Program-made: the position numbers and the translations under genes
Origin: Arthrobacter gandavensis
GTDB lineage: Bacteria; Actinomycetota; Actinomycetes; Actinomycetales; Micrococcaceae
Assembly (NCBI RefSeq): GCF_015355785.1
Contig: NZ_JADKYW010000003.1
Location: 370,231 to 434,230, forward strand
Reading direction: 5' to 3'
DNA length: 64,000 bases
Notes under the pieces: model-generated
Database searches by the model: none
Seen by the model: the letters and a program-made list of their open reading frames with translations, nothing else
What the model was told of the DNA's origin: nothing
In this document: piece after piece, positions 1 through 7,974 of the stretch
How the letters are laid out: each line of letters starts with the position of its first letter
How positions within the stretch are numbered: position 1 is the first letter of the stretch

Positions 1-167
1 CTGCCCCGGCCGGCGCGTTTGGTAACGGTTTGGTACGCGCAGGGGCCAAAACGTCCCCGGGACTTCCATAATGAATCACCCCCGGCGGAGTCGTTACCGG
101 ATCGCGACACAACGTCACACAATCGGTCACCCGACCGAAACAATCGCCGGGTAGCATGATCACCATT

Positions 168-183
168 CGTGACTCACATCACA
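168..183. promoter_or_regulatory. CRP/GlxR-like palindrome before livH
   Basis: The site reads CGTGA-N6-TCACA and matches the CRP-family consensus TGTGA-N6-TCACA except at the first base. A TATAAA box follows at 192-197, so a cAMP-receptor-type regulator bound here would overlap the -35 region and more likely repress than activate. A second short inverted repeat, CGGTC-ACCC-GACCG, lies just upstream near 124-137. Binding is inferred from the palindrome only. Confidence 0.45.
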
Positions 184-245
184 AGGTCACATATAAATTG
201 CGCCGACAAACGACGCATATATACCCCCGGCGGAGGTAATTCACT

Positions 246-1631
246 TTGGGAAGAATATCGGCACTCGCCCGGTATATGGGGATGCTAGCGGCGGTGGTCG
301 GCGTATTCGCCGGCCTGCTGCTTGCCGCCCCAGCCGTGCATGCAACGACAGCTCCACCCCCGGCATCGGAATCCCCGGGGCCGCAGAGCAGTACCGAGGC
401 AACAGCGCAGGACTCCGAAGGCTCCGGAGGGGACGAAACATCGAACGGCGCCGAGTTCCAGGACCGCATCAGCGGTGTCCTGCGCAACGCCGGCGCACCG
501 GTTGCCGGAGTCACCATTAGAGCAAGCGGCAACGGTTACGAGGCGGAAACCGAAACCGCAGAGAACGGATCCTGGTCCATAGGAGTGCCCGAACAGGGTG
601 CGTACGAAGTGGAACTGGATGAATCCACCCTTCCCGGGGGTGTGGCACTTGCCGAGGGCCAGCAGAACCCCCGCACCGTGACTTTCGCCGGCACGTCGAA
701 CATCACCACGCTCTTCCTCCTGGGCGAAGGCATTGTCCTGCAGGGCGACACCTTCGGAACCAAGCTCATGGAACGGGCCGTCGCCGGACTCAGCTTCGGC
801 CTGCTGCTGGCGCTGAGCGCCGTCGGCCTCTCCCTGATTTTCGGCACCACCGGCCTGACGAACTTCGCCCACGGCGAGATGGTCACCTTCGGCGCGGTCC
901 TCGCCTTCGGCTTCTCAGCACTTGGCCTGCCGCTCTGGCTGGCCCTGGCACTGGCCGTGGCCGGCGGTGCCGGGCTGGGCTATGTCCAGGACGCCGGATT
1001 GTGGAAACCGCTGCGCAGGCGCGGAACCGGCCTCGTCCCCATGATGATCGTGAGCATCGGCCTGGCGCTGGCCCTGCGCTACACCATCCTCTTCTTCTTT
1101 GGCGGGGCAACCCAGCAGCTTCCGGCATCGCAGAGCCCCATGCTCGAACTGGGACCGATCTCCATCTCGCGGAACAACCTTGTCTCGCTCATTGTCTCGC
1201 TGGTCGTGATCCTCATCGTGGCCGCCCTTCTGCTGCGCACACGGATCGGCAAGGCCACCCGCGCCGTCGCCGACAACCCGCCGCTGGCTGCCGCCTCCGG
1301 CATCGACGTCGACCGCGTCATCCGCATTGTCTGGATGGCAGGCGGCGCGCTGGCCGCACTCGGCGGCATCCTCTGGGCGTATTACCGCCCCGGCGTCTCC
1401 TTCAACATGGGCCAGCAGATCCTCCTGCTGATCTTCGCTTCCGTGACCCTCGGCGGTTTGGGCACCGTCTTCGGCGCCCTGATCGGCTCGATCATCGTGG
1501 GTCTCTTCGTGGAGATCTCCACCCTCTGGCTCGAGGCGGACCTGAAGTACGTCGGCGCGCTGCTCATCATGATTCTCGTCCTCCTGGTTCGGCCGCAGGG
1601 TATCCTCGGCCGCCGAGAGCGCATAGGTTAG
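246..1631 (+). CDS. livH: LivH-type ABC permease with N-terminal extracytoplasmic domain
   Basis: Inner-membrane permease of a branched-chain amino-acid/amide ABC importer. At 461 residues it is far longer than the usual ~290-310. Residues 1-33 look like a signal peptide (hydrophobic core, then AVHA). A Ser/Glu/Pro-rich linker follows, then a beta-rich carboxypeptidase-regulatory-like (prealbumin-fold) domain at about 72-158 with the motif GAPVAGVTIRASG. Typical LivH membrane segments start near 165 and end in the family tail LLVRPQGILGRRER. The start is TTG at 246, placed by GGAGG at 232-236. livM follows after 10 nt. The permease call is certain; the role of the extra domain is unknown, and it could touch the cell wall or the receptor lipoprotein. 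Confidence 0.9.
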   Translation: MGRISALARYMGMLAAVVGVFAGLLLAAPAVHATTAPPPASESPGPQSSTEATAQDSEGSGGDETSNGAEFQDRISGVLRNAGAPVAGVTIRASGNGYEAETETAENGSWSIGVPEQGAYEVELDESTLPGGVALAEGQQNPRTVTFAGTSNITTLFLLGEGIVLQGDTFGTKLMERAVAGLSFGLLLALSAVGLSLIFGTTGLTNFAHGEMVTFGAVLAFGFSALGLPLWLALALAVAGGAGLGYVQDAGLWKPLRRRGTGLVPMMIVSIGLALALRYTILFFFGGATQQLPASQSPMLELGPISISRNNLVSLIVSLVVILIVAALLLRTRIGKATRAVADNPPLAAASGIDVDRVIRIVWMAGGALAALGGILWAYYRPGVSFNMGQQILLLIFASVTLGGLGTVFGALIGSIIVGLFVEISTLWLEADLKYVGALLIMILVLLVRPQGILGRRERIG

Positions 1632-1641
1632 GGGCCTCGAC

Positions 1642-2622
1642 ATGGACTTTGGAAACATCCTGCTGGGTGCAGTCAACGAATTCTTCACACCCACCACCGC
1701 GGCCTATGCGCTGGCAGCCCTCGGCCTTGCCGTGCACTTCGGCTACACCGGCCTGCTGAACTTCGGCCAGGCCGGCTTCATGGCGATCGGAGCCTACGGC
1801 TTCGCCATCCCCACCCTGAGTTTCAATGCTCCCCTGCCCGTTGCGCTGCTGATCGCGATGCTCGCATCCATCGCGTTCGCGGTGCTCCTCGGCCTGCCAA
1901 CGCTGCGCCTGCGGGCGGACTACCTGGCAATCGTGACCATCGCCGCCGCGGAAATCGTCCGCTATGTGGTGACCACCAACGGCCTCACGGAAGTGACCGG
2001 GTCTGCAAACGGCCTGGCCGCATTCGAGGGCGGTTTCTACTCACTCAACCCCTTCGCACCCGGGCAGTACAACCTGGGTCCGTTCAGCCTGAACGAACGT
2101 GACCTCTGGATCCGCGTGGTTGCCTGGACCGTCGTCGCGCTGGCATGCCTGGTGATCTGGCTGCTGGTACGCAGCCCCTGGGGCCGTGTGGTCAAGGGCA
2201 TCCGTGAGGATGAGAACGCCGTCCGCTCGCTGGGCAAGAACGTTTACGCCTACAAGATGCAGGCACTGATCATCGGCGGCATGCTCGGGTCGCTCGCAGG
2301 CATCATCTTCACGCTCCCCCGCGGAGCCGTGCAGCCGGCAAACTACGGCACGGAGCTGACGTTCTTCCTGTACACGGCGCTGCTGCTCGGCGGAATGTCC
2401 ACGGTGCTTGGTCCGGTGATCGGCGCGATGATCTTCTGGGCCGTGCTCTCCCTGACCCAGGGGCTGCTCTATGGGGCAATAGAGTCCGGGGCGATCACTT
2501 TCCTGAACACTACCCAGGCCGGGCAGCTGCGTTACATCCTTGTAGGTGTAGCGCTCATGCTGCTGATGATCTTCAGGCCGCAGGGCGTTCTGGGCAACAA
2601 GAAGGAGCTGTCATTCGCATGA
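1642..2622 (+). CDS. livM: LivM-type ABC permease
   Basis: Second membrane subunit of the importer, which pairs with LivH to form the translocation path. The 326-residue protein has the expected series of hydrophobic helices, the family signature GYTGLLNFGQAGFMAIGAYG near residues 30-50, and the C-terminal motif MIFRPQGVLG. The ATG lies 10 nt after livH, and the TGA overlaps the ATG of livG by 4 nt (ATGA), so the four genes are probably translationally coupled. The substrate could be a branched-chain amino acid, an amide or urea; nothing in the sequence decides this. Confidence 0.93.
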   Translation: MDFGNILLGAVNEFFTPTTAAYALAALGLAVHFGYTGLLNFGQAGFMAIGAYGFAIPTLSFNAPLPVALLIAMLASIAFAVLLGLPTLRLRADYLAIVTIAAAEIVRYVVTTNGLTEVTGSANGLAAFEGGFYSLNPFAPGQYNLGPFSLNERDLWIRVVAWTVVALACLVIWLLVRSPWGRVVKGIREDENAVRSLGKNVYAYKMQALIIGGMLGSLAGIIFTLPRGAVQPANYGTELTFFLYTALLLGGMSTVLGPVIGAMIFWAVLSLTQGLLYGAIESGAITFLNTTQAGQLRYILVGVALMLLMIFRPQGVLGNKKELSFA

Positions 2623-3746
2623 GCCACCAAGCAGAGAGCCCGCAGCAGCCGCGCCGGTCCGGTGCCCACGCCGCCGAACCCGGGGCAGAAACCGTGCCGG
2701 CCGGGGCGGCGCCGGCGAAGGCAGCCCCGTTGGATGCAGCACCGTTGGATGCACCACCGGCGGAGCCGGACCAGCAGGCAGGCTGGTCAGGCAACCAATA
2801 CATGGAAGATGACCGCCCGATCGCCGCCGGCGACGTCGGTCCCGGATGCCGCAAGCGGGATCCCATCCTGGTGGCCTCCAACGTGACCCGCACCTACGGC
2901 GGAATCCATGCCGTCGACGTCGAACACGTCGAGGTGCCGCGGAACAAGATCACCGCCCTGATTGGCCCGAACGGCGCCGGCAAGACCACGCTGTTCAACC
3001 TGCTCACGGGCTTCGACACCCCGCAGTCCGGGGAGTGGAAGTTCGAGGACCGGGACCTGGCCGGTGTGTCCGCTTACAAGGTGGCGCGCCTGGGCATGGT
3101 CCGTACCTTCCAGCTGACGAAGGTCATGGGCAAGCTGACCGTGCTGGAGAACATGCGCCTTGGCGCCAGCGAGCAGCCTGGAGAAGCCCTGCGGCGGGCA
3201 CTGTTCCGGCCGCTTTGGAAGAAGCGGGAAAACGAAATCACCGAGCAGGCTGACGCCCTGCTGGCGAAATTCAAACTCGACACCAAGCGCAGCGACTACG
3301 CCGCTTCACTTTCCGGCGGCCAGCGCAAGCTGCTTGAAATGGCACGGGCGCTGATGGTCAATCCCAAGCTGGTGATGCTGGATGAGCCCATGGCGGGTGT
3401 GAACCCTGCGCTGACGCAGTCGCTGCTGGACCACATCAAGAACCTGAAGGCCGAAGGCATGAGCGTTCTCTTCGTGGAACATGACATGCATATGGTCCGG
3501 CACATCGCCGACTGGGTGATCGTGATGGCCGAGGGCAAGGTAGTGGCCGAGGGGCCGCCGTCAGAGGTCATGAAGGACCAGGCCGTGATCGATGCCTACC
3601 TCGGTGCGCACCATGACGTGGACCTTGGCGACTCTGAAGGTTTCGAAAAGCTGGAAGCGGTCCTTGAGAAGGATCCCGGCTCAGACATACAGGGTGGTGA
3701 GGGGCTTGCCCCCGTGACCATCCAGGAACGTGAGGACAGAGCATGA
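2619..3746 (+). CDS. livG: LivG-type ABC ATPase with N-terminal extension
   Basis: Nucleotide-binding subunit of the branched-chain amino-acid-type importer. Walker A (GPNGAGKT) sits at residues 116-123, the signature LSGGQRKLLEMA near 230 and Walker B (LVMLDEPMAGV) follows. LivG proteins are usually ~255 residues; this one has 375 because of an ~85-residue Ala/Pro-rich, low-complexity N-terminal extension and an acidic C-terminal tail. The start at 2619 overlaps livM by 4 nt and has AGGAG about 10 nt upstream. An internal Met near residue 62 is the alternative start, but it lacks a comparable ribosome site. Confidence 0.92.
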   Translation: MSHQAESPQQPRRSGAHAAEPGAETVPAGAAPAKAAPLDAAPLDAPPAEPDQQAGWSGNQYMEDDRPIAAGDVGPGCRKRDPILVASNVTRTYGGIHAVDVEHVEVPRNKITALIGPNGAGKTTLFNLLTGFDTPQSGEWKFEDRDLAGVSAYKVARLGMVRTFQLTKVMGKLTVLENMRLGASEQPGEALRRALFRPLWKKRENEITEQADALLAKFKLDTKRSDYAASLSGGQRKLLEMARALMVNPKLVMLDEPMAGVNPALTQSLLDHIKNLKAEGMSVLFVEHDMHMVRHIADWVIVMAEGKVVAEGPPSEVMKDQAVIDAYLGAHHDVDLGDSEGFEKLEAVLEKDPGSDIQGGEGLAPVTIQEREDRA

Positions 3747-4489
3747 GCGCTGCGAATTTCGAGGGCGACTCTGTCGTCAAGGTGACCGACCTGGTGGCCG
3801 GCTACCTTCCGGGAGTCAACATCCTCAACGGGTGTTCGATCGAGGCCCGCCGCGGGGAGCTGATCGGGATAATCGGACCAAACGGCGCCGGCAAGTCCAC
3901 ACTGCTCAAGGCGATGTTCGGCCTGGTGAAGGTCCATTCCGGAACGGTCATGGTGCGCGGCCAGGACCTCACCGGGTTGAAGGCGAACAAGCTGGTTACC
4001 CGCGGCGTGGGCTTCGTGCCGCAGACCAACAACGTGTTCGCTTCGCTGACCATTGAAGAGAACCTGCAGATGGGCCTCTACCAGCAGCCGAAGAACTTCA
4101 AGGAACGCTTCGAGTTCGTGGCGGACCTGTTCCCGGAGCTGAAGAAGCGGCGCAGCCAGCGGGCAGGCTCCCTGTCCGGCGGTGAACGGCAGATGGTTGC
4201 CATGGGGCGGGCCCTCATGATGGAACCGGCCGTGCTGCTGCTGGATGAGCCTTCGGCCGGCCTCTCCCCCGTGAAACAGGATGAAACTTTCCTGCGGGTC
4301 CATGAGATCAACCGTGCGGGTGTCTCCGTGATCATGGTGGAGCAGAACGCGCGCCGCTGCCTGCAGATCTGCGACCGCGCCTACGTGCTGGACCAGGGCA
4401 AGGACGCGTACACCGGCACCGGGCGGGAGCTGATGAAGGATCCCAAGGTCATCCAGCTGTACCTGGGGACCCTTGCCGATACGGCGTAA
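3743..4489 (+). CDS. livF: LivF-type ABC ATPase
   Basis: Second ATPase of the importer, 248 residues, normal length for LivF. Walker A GPNGAGKS is at 45-52, the signature LSGGERQMVAMGRAL near 148 and Walker B AVLLLDEPSAGLSP near 170. Its ATGA overlap with livG indicates coupled translation. It is the last gene of the livHMGF operon and is followed at once by a strong hairpin terminator. The receptor gene is not in this operon but faces it from the other strand. Confidence 0.94.
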   Translation: MSAANFEGDSVVKVTDLVAGYLPGVNILNGCSIEARRGELIGIIGPNGAGKSTLLKAMFGLVKVHSGTVMVRGQDLTGLKANKLVTRGVGFVPQTNNVFASLTIEENLQMGLYQQPKNFKERFEFVADLFPELKKRRSQRAGSLSGGERQMVAMGRALMMEPAVLLLDEPSAGLSPVKQDETFLRVHEINRAGVSVIMVEQNARRCLQICDRAYVLDQGKDAYTGTGRELMKDPKVIQLYLGTLADTA

Positions 4490-4500
4490 GTCCTACGCAG

Positions 4501-4544
4501 AAGTGCCCGTCCGGAGTTTCGGTTCCGGACGGGCACTTTGCTTT
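4501..4544 (+). terminator. Intrinsic terminator after livF
   Basis: A perfect 15-bp inverted repeat (4501-4515 with 4524-4538), eight-base loop, followed by TGCTTTT. It ends the liv operon and could also act on the convergent receptor transcript. Confidence 0.85.
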
Positions 4545-4565
4545 TAAGCCGCCGGAGGCGCACGG

Positions 4566-4597
4566 CGAAGGGCCCCCGCCGGAGCAGGGGCCCTTCG
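4566..4597 (-). terminator. Hairpin after the receptor gene
   Basis: Perfect 11-bp inverted repeat CGAAGGGCCCC/GGGGCCCTTCG just past the receptor stop codon. It has no clean U-run on the minus strand, so it probably works together with the neighbouring hairpin at 4501-4538. Confidence 0.6.
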
Positions 4598-4632
4598 AGT
4601 GGTGCGGTGGTGAGTGTGGTGTATCGGACCGC

Positions 4633-6027
4633 CTAGAGCTTGCCCACCTCGGAGCGGCTCGGAACCGGCTTGTTGTCCGCGTCGAACTGGTAGATACCGA
4701 TGTACGCCTCGGTCGGGTCACCGTTCTCATCGAAGCTGATGGGTCCGGAGTAGCCGTCGTAGTCGATGTCTCCGCCGCCGCGCAGGATGGTCACGCAGCC
4801 CGCGAAGTCGAAGCACTTCTCACCATCGGACGAAACACCCGGCAGTTCGGCGGCAATTGCCTGGCCGTCAGTGCTGCCGGCTGCTTCTGAAGCCAGGGCC
4901 AGCAGGGTCACGGCGTCATAGCTTTCACCGGCATACGCCCAGTCTTTCAGGGCCGGATCCACCCCCAGCAGCGCTTCCTTGAAGTTGTCTGACGCGAACG
5001 GACCCGGGATGGTGCCCTGGGCGCCTTCAAGCGTTCCTGCTTCGAGGTCCGCGCTGTAGTCGGAGGTATTGCCGTCCACGAAGAAGAGCTGTGACGGGTC
5101 AACGCCCTTGCCGGTGAGCAGCGGTGCAATGCTCTTGGCCTGGTCGAAGCTGATGACCACGATTGCATCCGGGTTAGCGGCGGTGACGGTGTCCACCTGG
5201 CTGCTGAACTGCGAGTCGCCTTCATTGAACATCGATTCTGCGACTACCTGGCCGCCTGCGGCCTCAACCGAGCCCTTGATGTTGGACTGCAGCCCGGTGC
5301 CGTAAGCATCGTTAAGGACAATCATGCCCACGGTCTGGGCGCCGCACTCCATGATGTAGTTGCCCAGGGTACGGCCCTGGAGAACGTCGGAGGGAGCAGT
5401 GCGCCAGTAAAGGCCGTTGTCGTCCCAGTCGGTGAAGTCCGGCGACGTATTGGCGGGCGAGAACTGGATGACGCCGGCGCCGGTGATCTGGTTGATGACA
5501 GTCTTGGAAACACCGGAGGAAGCGGCACCGATGATGGCGCTGACATCCTGGCCCAGCAGGTCGGTGACGGACTGGGTGGCGATGTCCGTGGTGGTGTCGC
5601 CGGAGTCGCGGTGGACTACCTCAACCGGCTGGCCCAGGACGCCGCCGGCTGCATTGATTTCTTCAACGGCGAGATCGACGCCGGCAATTTCCGGCGGGCC
5701 GAGGAAGGCGAGGGCGCCTGTGGTCGGCAGCAGGGTCCCGAGTTTGAGCGGGGCATCCGTGGTGCCCGTGGAGGCGGGGACCGCTGAGGGGTCGCCCTTC
5801 TCTCCGGGATCCTCGCCGGTGCCTCCCTGGCTCTCCGGGCAGGAAAGGACCGAACTGTTTGCTGCTGACGAAGAATCCTCGGACGGTGAGGAGTCGGTTC
5901 CGGAGTCGCCGCCGCTGCCGCAGGCTGAAGCGAACAGGGCTACGCCCAAGCCCAGTGCTGCCATCCTTGCTGCGCGGCCGTACCCATCCCCGAGGCCAAG
6001 CGGCCCGGTCTTGCGAAGTGCAGTCAT
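4633..6027 (-). CDS. Branched-chain amino-acid-type ABC receptor lipoprotein
   Basis: Extracellular substrate-binding lipoprotein that feeds the LivHMGF importer. The signal peptide ends in a lipobox FASAC with Cys36 as the lipidation site. A Ser/Asp/Gly-rich linker follows, then a two-lobed periplasmic-binding fold (peripla_BP_6 type) beginning LKLGTLLPTTGALAFLGPP near residue 95. At 464 residues it is longer than LivJ/LivK (~370) because of the linker and some loops. It is convergent with livF, so receptor and translocator are transcribed separately, which allows receptor excess. Candidate regulator sites lie upstream at 6135-6160. The ligand is not determinable from sequence. Confidence 0.9.
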   Translation of the reverse strand: MTALRKTGPLGLGDGYGRAARMAALGLGVALFASACGSGGDSGTDSSPSEDSSSAANSSVLSCPESQGGTGEDPGEKGDPSAVPASTGTTDAPLKLGTLLPTTGALAFLGPPEIAGVDLAVEEINAAGGVLGQPVEVVHRDSGDTTTDIATQSVTDLLGQDVSAIIGAASSGVSKTVINQITGAGVIQFSPANTSPDFTDWDDNGLYWRTAPSDVLQGRTLGNYIMECGAQTVGMIVLNDAYGTGLQSNIKGSVEAAGGQVVAESMFNEGDSQFSSQVDTVTAANPDAIVVISFDQAKSIAPLLTGKGVDPSQLFFVDGNTSDYSADLEAGTLEGAQGTIPGPFASDNFKEALLGVDPALKDWAYAGESYDAVTLLALASEAAGSTDGQAIAAELPGVSSDGEKCFDFAGCVTILRGGGDIDYDGYSGPISFDENGDPTEAYIGIYQFDADNKPVPSRSEVGKL

Positions 6028-6134
6028 GTAGTTTTTCTCCCCGATCGAAAGGCGGGTGCCTTTGATGCTGTCATCAGGTGTTCCTGATAAGAGAAAAAGC
6101 TAATGGAATTATGTGACGAAGATAAGAGCTTCCG

Positions 6135-6160
6135 GTTACAGCCTTGTAACACTCATCACA
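6135..6160. promoter_or_regulatory. Overlapping palindromes before the receptor gene
   Basis: Two palindromes share a half. GTTACA-GCCT-TGTAAC is a perfect 6-4-6 repeat at 6135-6150, and TGTAA-N6-TCACA at 6145-6160 resembles a CRP/GlxR site. Possible minus-strand -10 boxes are CATAAT (6113-6108) and CATTAG (6105-6100). With the second, the CRP-like centre lies about 60 bp before the start of transcription, the classical activator position. All inferred. Confidence 0.45.
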
Positions 6161-6217
6161 CTCGAGACCGGCATGTTGCACGATGCTCAAACGCGTGGTT
6201 TAAGATAGTTCACTTTG

Positions 6218-6290
6218 TACCCCAGGTGGGACTCGAACCCACAACACAAGGATTTTAAGTCCTCTGCCTCTGCCATTGGGCTACTGGGGC
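6218..6290 (-). tRNA. tRNA with UAA anticodon, short variable loop
   Basis: 73-nt cloverleaf. The acceptor stem GCCCCAG/CTGGGGT has 7 pairs (1:72 is G-U) with A73. The D-arm has a short GCC/GGC stem with GGCAGA in the loop, as in tRNA-Leu D-arms. The anticodon stem GAGGA/TCCTT carries loop CTTAAAA, giving anticodon UAA (6255-6257), which reads the leucine codon UUA. The variable region is only GTGTT, and the T-arm is GTGGG-TTCGAGT-CCCAC. Standard bacterial tRNA-Leu has a long variable arm (class II), so this class-I shape is odd. CCA is not encoded. Confidence 0.85.
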
Positions 6291-6408
6291 GCCCGCACGC
6301 GTGAAGGCCGGCAGCGTGCCGGGCCCAAGCGCATAAACCAGCCTACTTTAGCGCCGCTCGAGCGCAGAAACCGCCCGGTTACAAGCTGCTGCCGCTCTCC
6401 TCAACCGC
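6291..6408. other. Spacer between tRNA and ndh terminator
   Basis: I see no gene or clear signal in this spacer. It should hold the promoter of the minus-strand tRNA. Confidence 0.4.
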
Positions 6409-6448
6409 CAGCGGCGGCCGCCTGGATCTCTCCGGACGGCCGCCGCTG
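6409..6448 (-). terminator. Hairpin after ndh
   Basis: Perfect 12-bp inverted repeat CAGCGGCGGCCG/CGGCCGCCGCTG with a 16-nt loop, about 20 nt past the ndh stop. No T-run follows on the minus strand. Confidence 0.6.
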
Positions 6449-6467
6449 TATGGCAGGTTAGCTGATG

Positions 6468-7850
6468 TTACTTGGCAGCAGGCTTCTTGGCCGGCGTTGC
6501 CGCCTCCACAAACGCCTTGCGCGGGGTCTTTAGGTGCAGCAGCTGGGTGAAGTCGCGGCCCCAGACGAAGTTCAGCACCCAGCCGGAGACAACGCGGAAC
6601 TTGCGCTCGAACATCGGCATCGCCATGCCGTGGTAACCGCGGTGTGCCAGCCAGGCCGGGAGGCCCTTCATGCCGAAGCCCATAATGTTGGCAACGCCCT
6701 TGTACTGTCCCATGCCCGCGACTGCGCCGAGGTTCTTGTGGCGGTATTCGACAACCTGGCCCTCGCCGTAGCGGTCGGCAAGCAGGTTCTTGGCCAGACG
6801 CTTGGCCTGGCGGACTGCGTGCTGCGCGTTCGGAACGCAGAAGCCGCCTACGCCGCCGCCGGTGAGGTCCGGAACAGCGGAAACGTCGCCGGCCGCCCAG
6901 GCGCCTTCGAGGGGGCCGTCGTCGCCGGTGATCCGCAGTTCGGCGTTGGCACGCACTCGGCCGCGGTCGTCGATCGGGAAGTCGGTGGCGCGGACCACCG
7001 GGTTGGCCTGCACACCGGCAGTCCAGATGAGGGTGTCTGCTTCGAACTCACCGGCCGGGGACTTGTCCGCCATGTTGATGAGCTTCAGCAGGCCGCCTTC
7101 GGCGCTGGCGAGCGAGGTGTTGAGCAGCACTTCGATGCCGCGCTCACGCATGGAGGAGACAACCCATTCAGCCTGGTCCGGCTTGACCTCGGGCATCACG
7201 CGGCCCATGGCCTCGATCATGACGAAGCGCAGGTCTTCCCGCTTGAGGCGGTTGTTCTCGCGCACGGCTCCGCGTGCCATGTCTTCGATTTCGGTGAGGG
7301 TCTCGATGCCGGCGAAGCCGCCGCCGACGACGACGAAGGTCAGTGCGCGGGCGCGGGCCGCCTGGTCCGTCATCAGGGACGCGGTCTCGATGCGCTCGAG
7401 CACCTGGTTCCGCATTTCAACTGCTTCTTCGATGGTCTTCATGCCGATGCCGGCCTCAGCGAGGCCCGGAATCGGGAAGGTGCGCGTCACGGAACCAGCG
7501 GCCATGACGACGTCGCGGTAGCTGAGTTCGAATGGTGCGCCGCCGTCTGCCGGCTCAACCGTTGCGGTGTGCGTGGCGTGGTTGATGGCCACGACCTTGC
7601 CGGAGATCAGCTCGGTGTCCTTGAGGTGCATGCGGTGGGAAACAACCGCGTTACGCGCGTTGATGGTGCCTGCGGCAACCTCGGGAAGGAAGGGCTGGTA
7701 GGTCATGTACGGCAGCGGATCCACTACCGTAACGATCCCGCCGTTGGCCTTGACCTTCTTTTGGAGGTTCTTGGCTACGTACAGACCGACGTAGCCACCG
7801 CCAACCACCAGAACGCGGGGACGATCAGAGAATTGTGTTTGCGATGCCAT
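6468..7850 (-). CDS. ndh: Type II NADH dehydrogenase
   Basis: Single-subunit, non-proton-pumping NADH:quinone oxidoreductase at the membrane surface. Two Rossmann motifs are visible: GGGYVG at 17-22 for FAD and VVGGGFAGIE near 175-184 for NADH. The motif TLIWTAGVQANPVVR and the quinone-side region near the C-terminus are typical of the family. The C-terminal stretch with Trp/Phe-rich helices probably anchors it to the membrane, and the tail AATPAKKPAAK is basic. The open frame extends to 7895, but I choose ATG at 7850 because AGGA lies 8 nt before it. It appears monocistronic. 460 residues fits the actinobacterial Ndh family. Confidence 0.92.
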   Translation of the reverse strand: MASQTQFSDRPRVLVVGGGYVGLYVAKNLQKKVKANGGIVTVVDPLPYMTYQPFLPEVAAGTINARNAVVSHRMHLKDTELISGKVVAINHATHTATVEPADGGAPFELSYRDVVMAAGSVTRTFPIPGLAEAGIGMKTIEEAVEMRNQVLERIETASLMTDQAARARALTFVVVGGGFAGIETLTEIEDMARGAVRENNRLKREDLRFVMIEAMGRVMPEVKPDQAEWVVSSMRERGIEVLLNTSLASAEGGLLKLINMADKSPAGEFEADTLIWTAGVQANPVVRATDFPIDDRGRVRANAELRITGDDGPLEGAWAAGDVSAVPDLTGGGVGGFCVPNAQHAVRQAKRLAKNLLADRYGEGQVVEYRHKNLGAVAGMGQYKGVANIMGFGMKGLPAWLAHRGYHGMAMPMFERKFRVVSGWVLNFVWGRDFTQLLHLKTPRKAFVEAATPAKKPAAK

Positions 7851-7974
7851 GGGCAACATCCTACCCGACTTGTGAAAGTCTTCACTAAGTCGCACGGATA
7901 GATTTCACGACCCTTCGCCGCAGCCGGCTGCGGCCCACCCGCAGGGGGTGCAAAGGCAGCCTGCGGGCAGGCCG

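Noticed and set aside
6534..7901. 455-codon plus-strand frame
   Set aside because: Antisense of ndh with no motif of its own.
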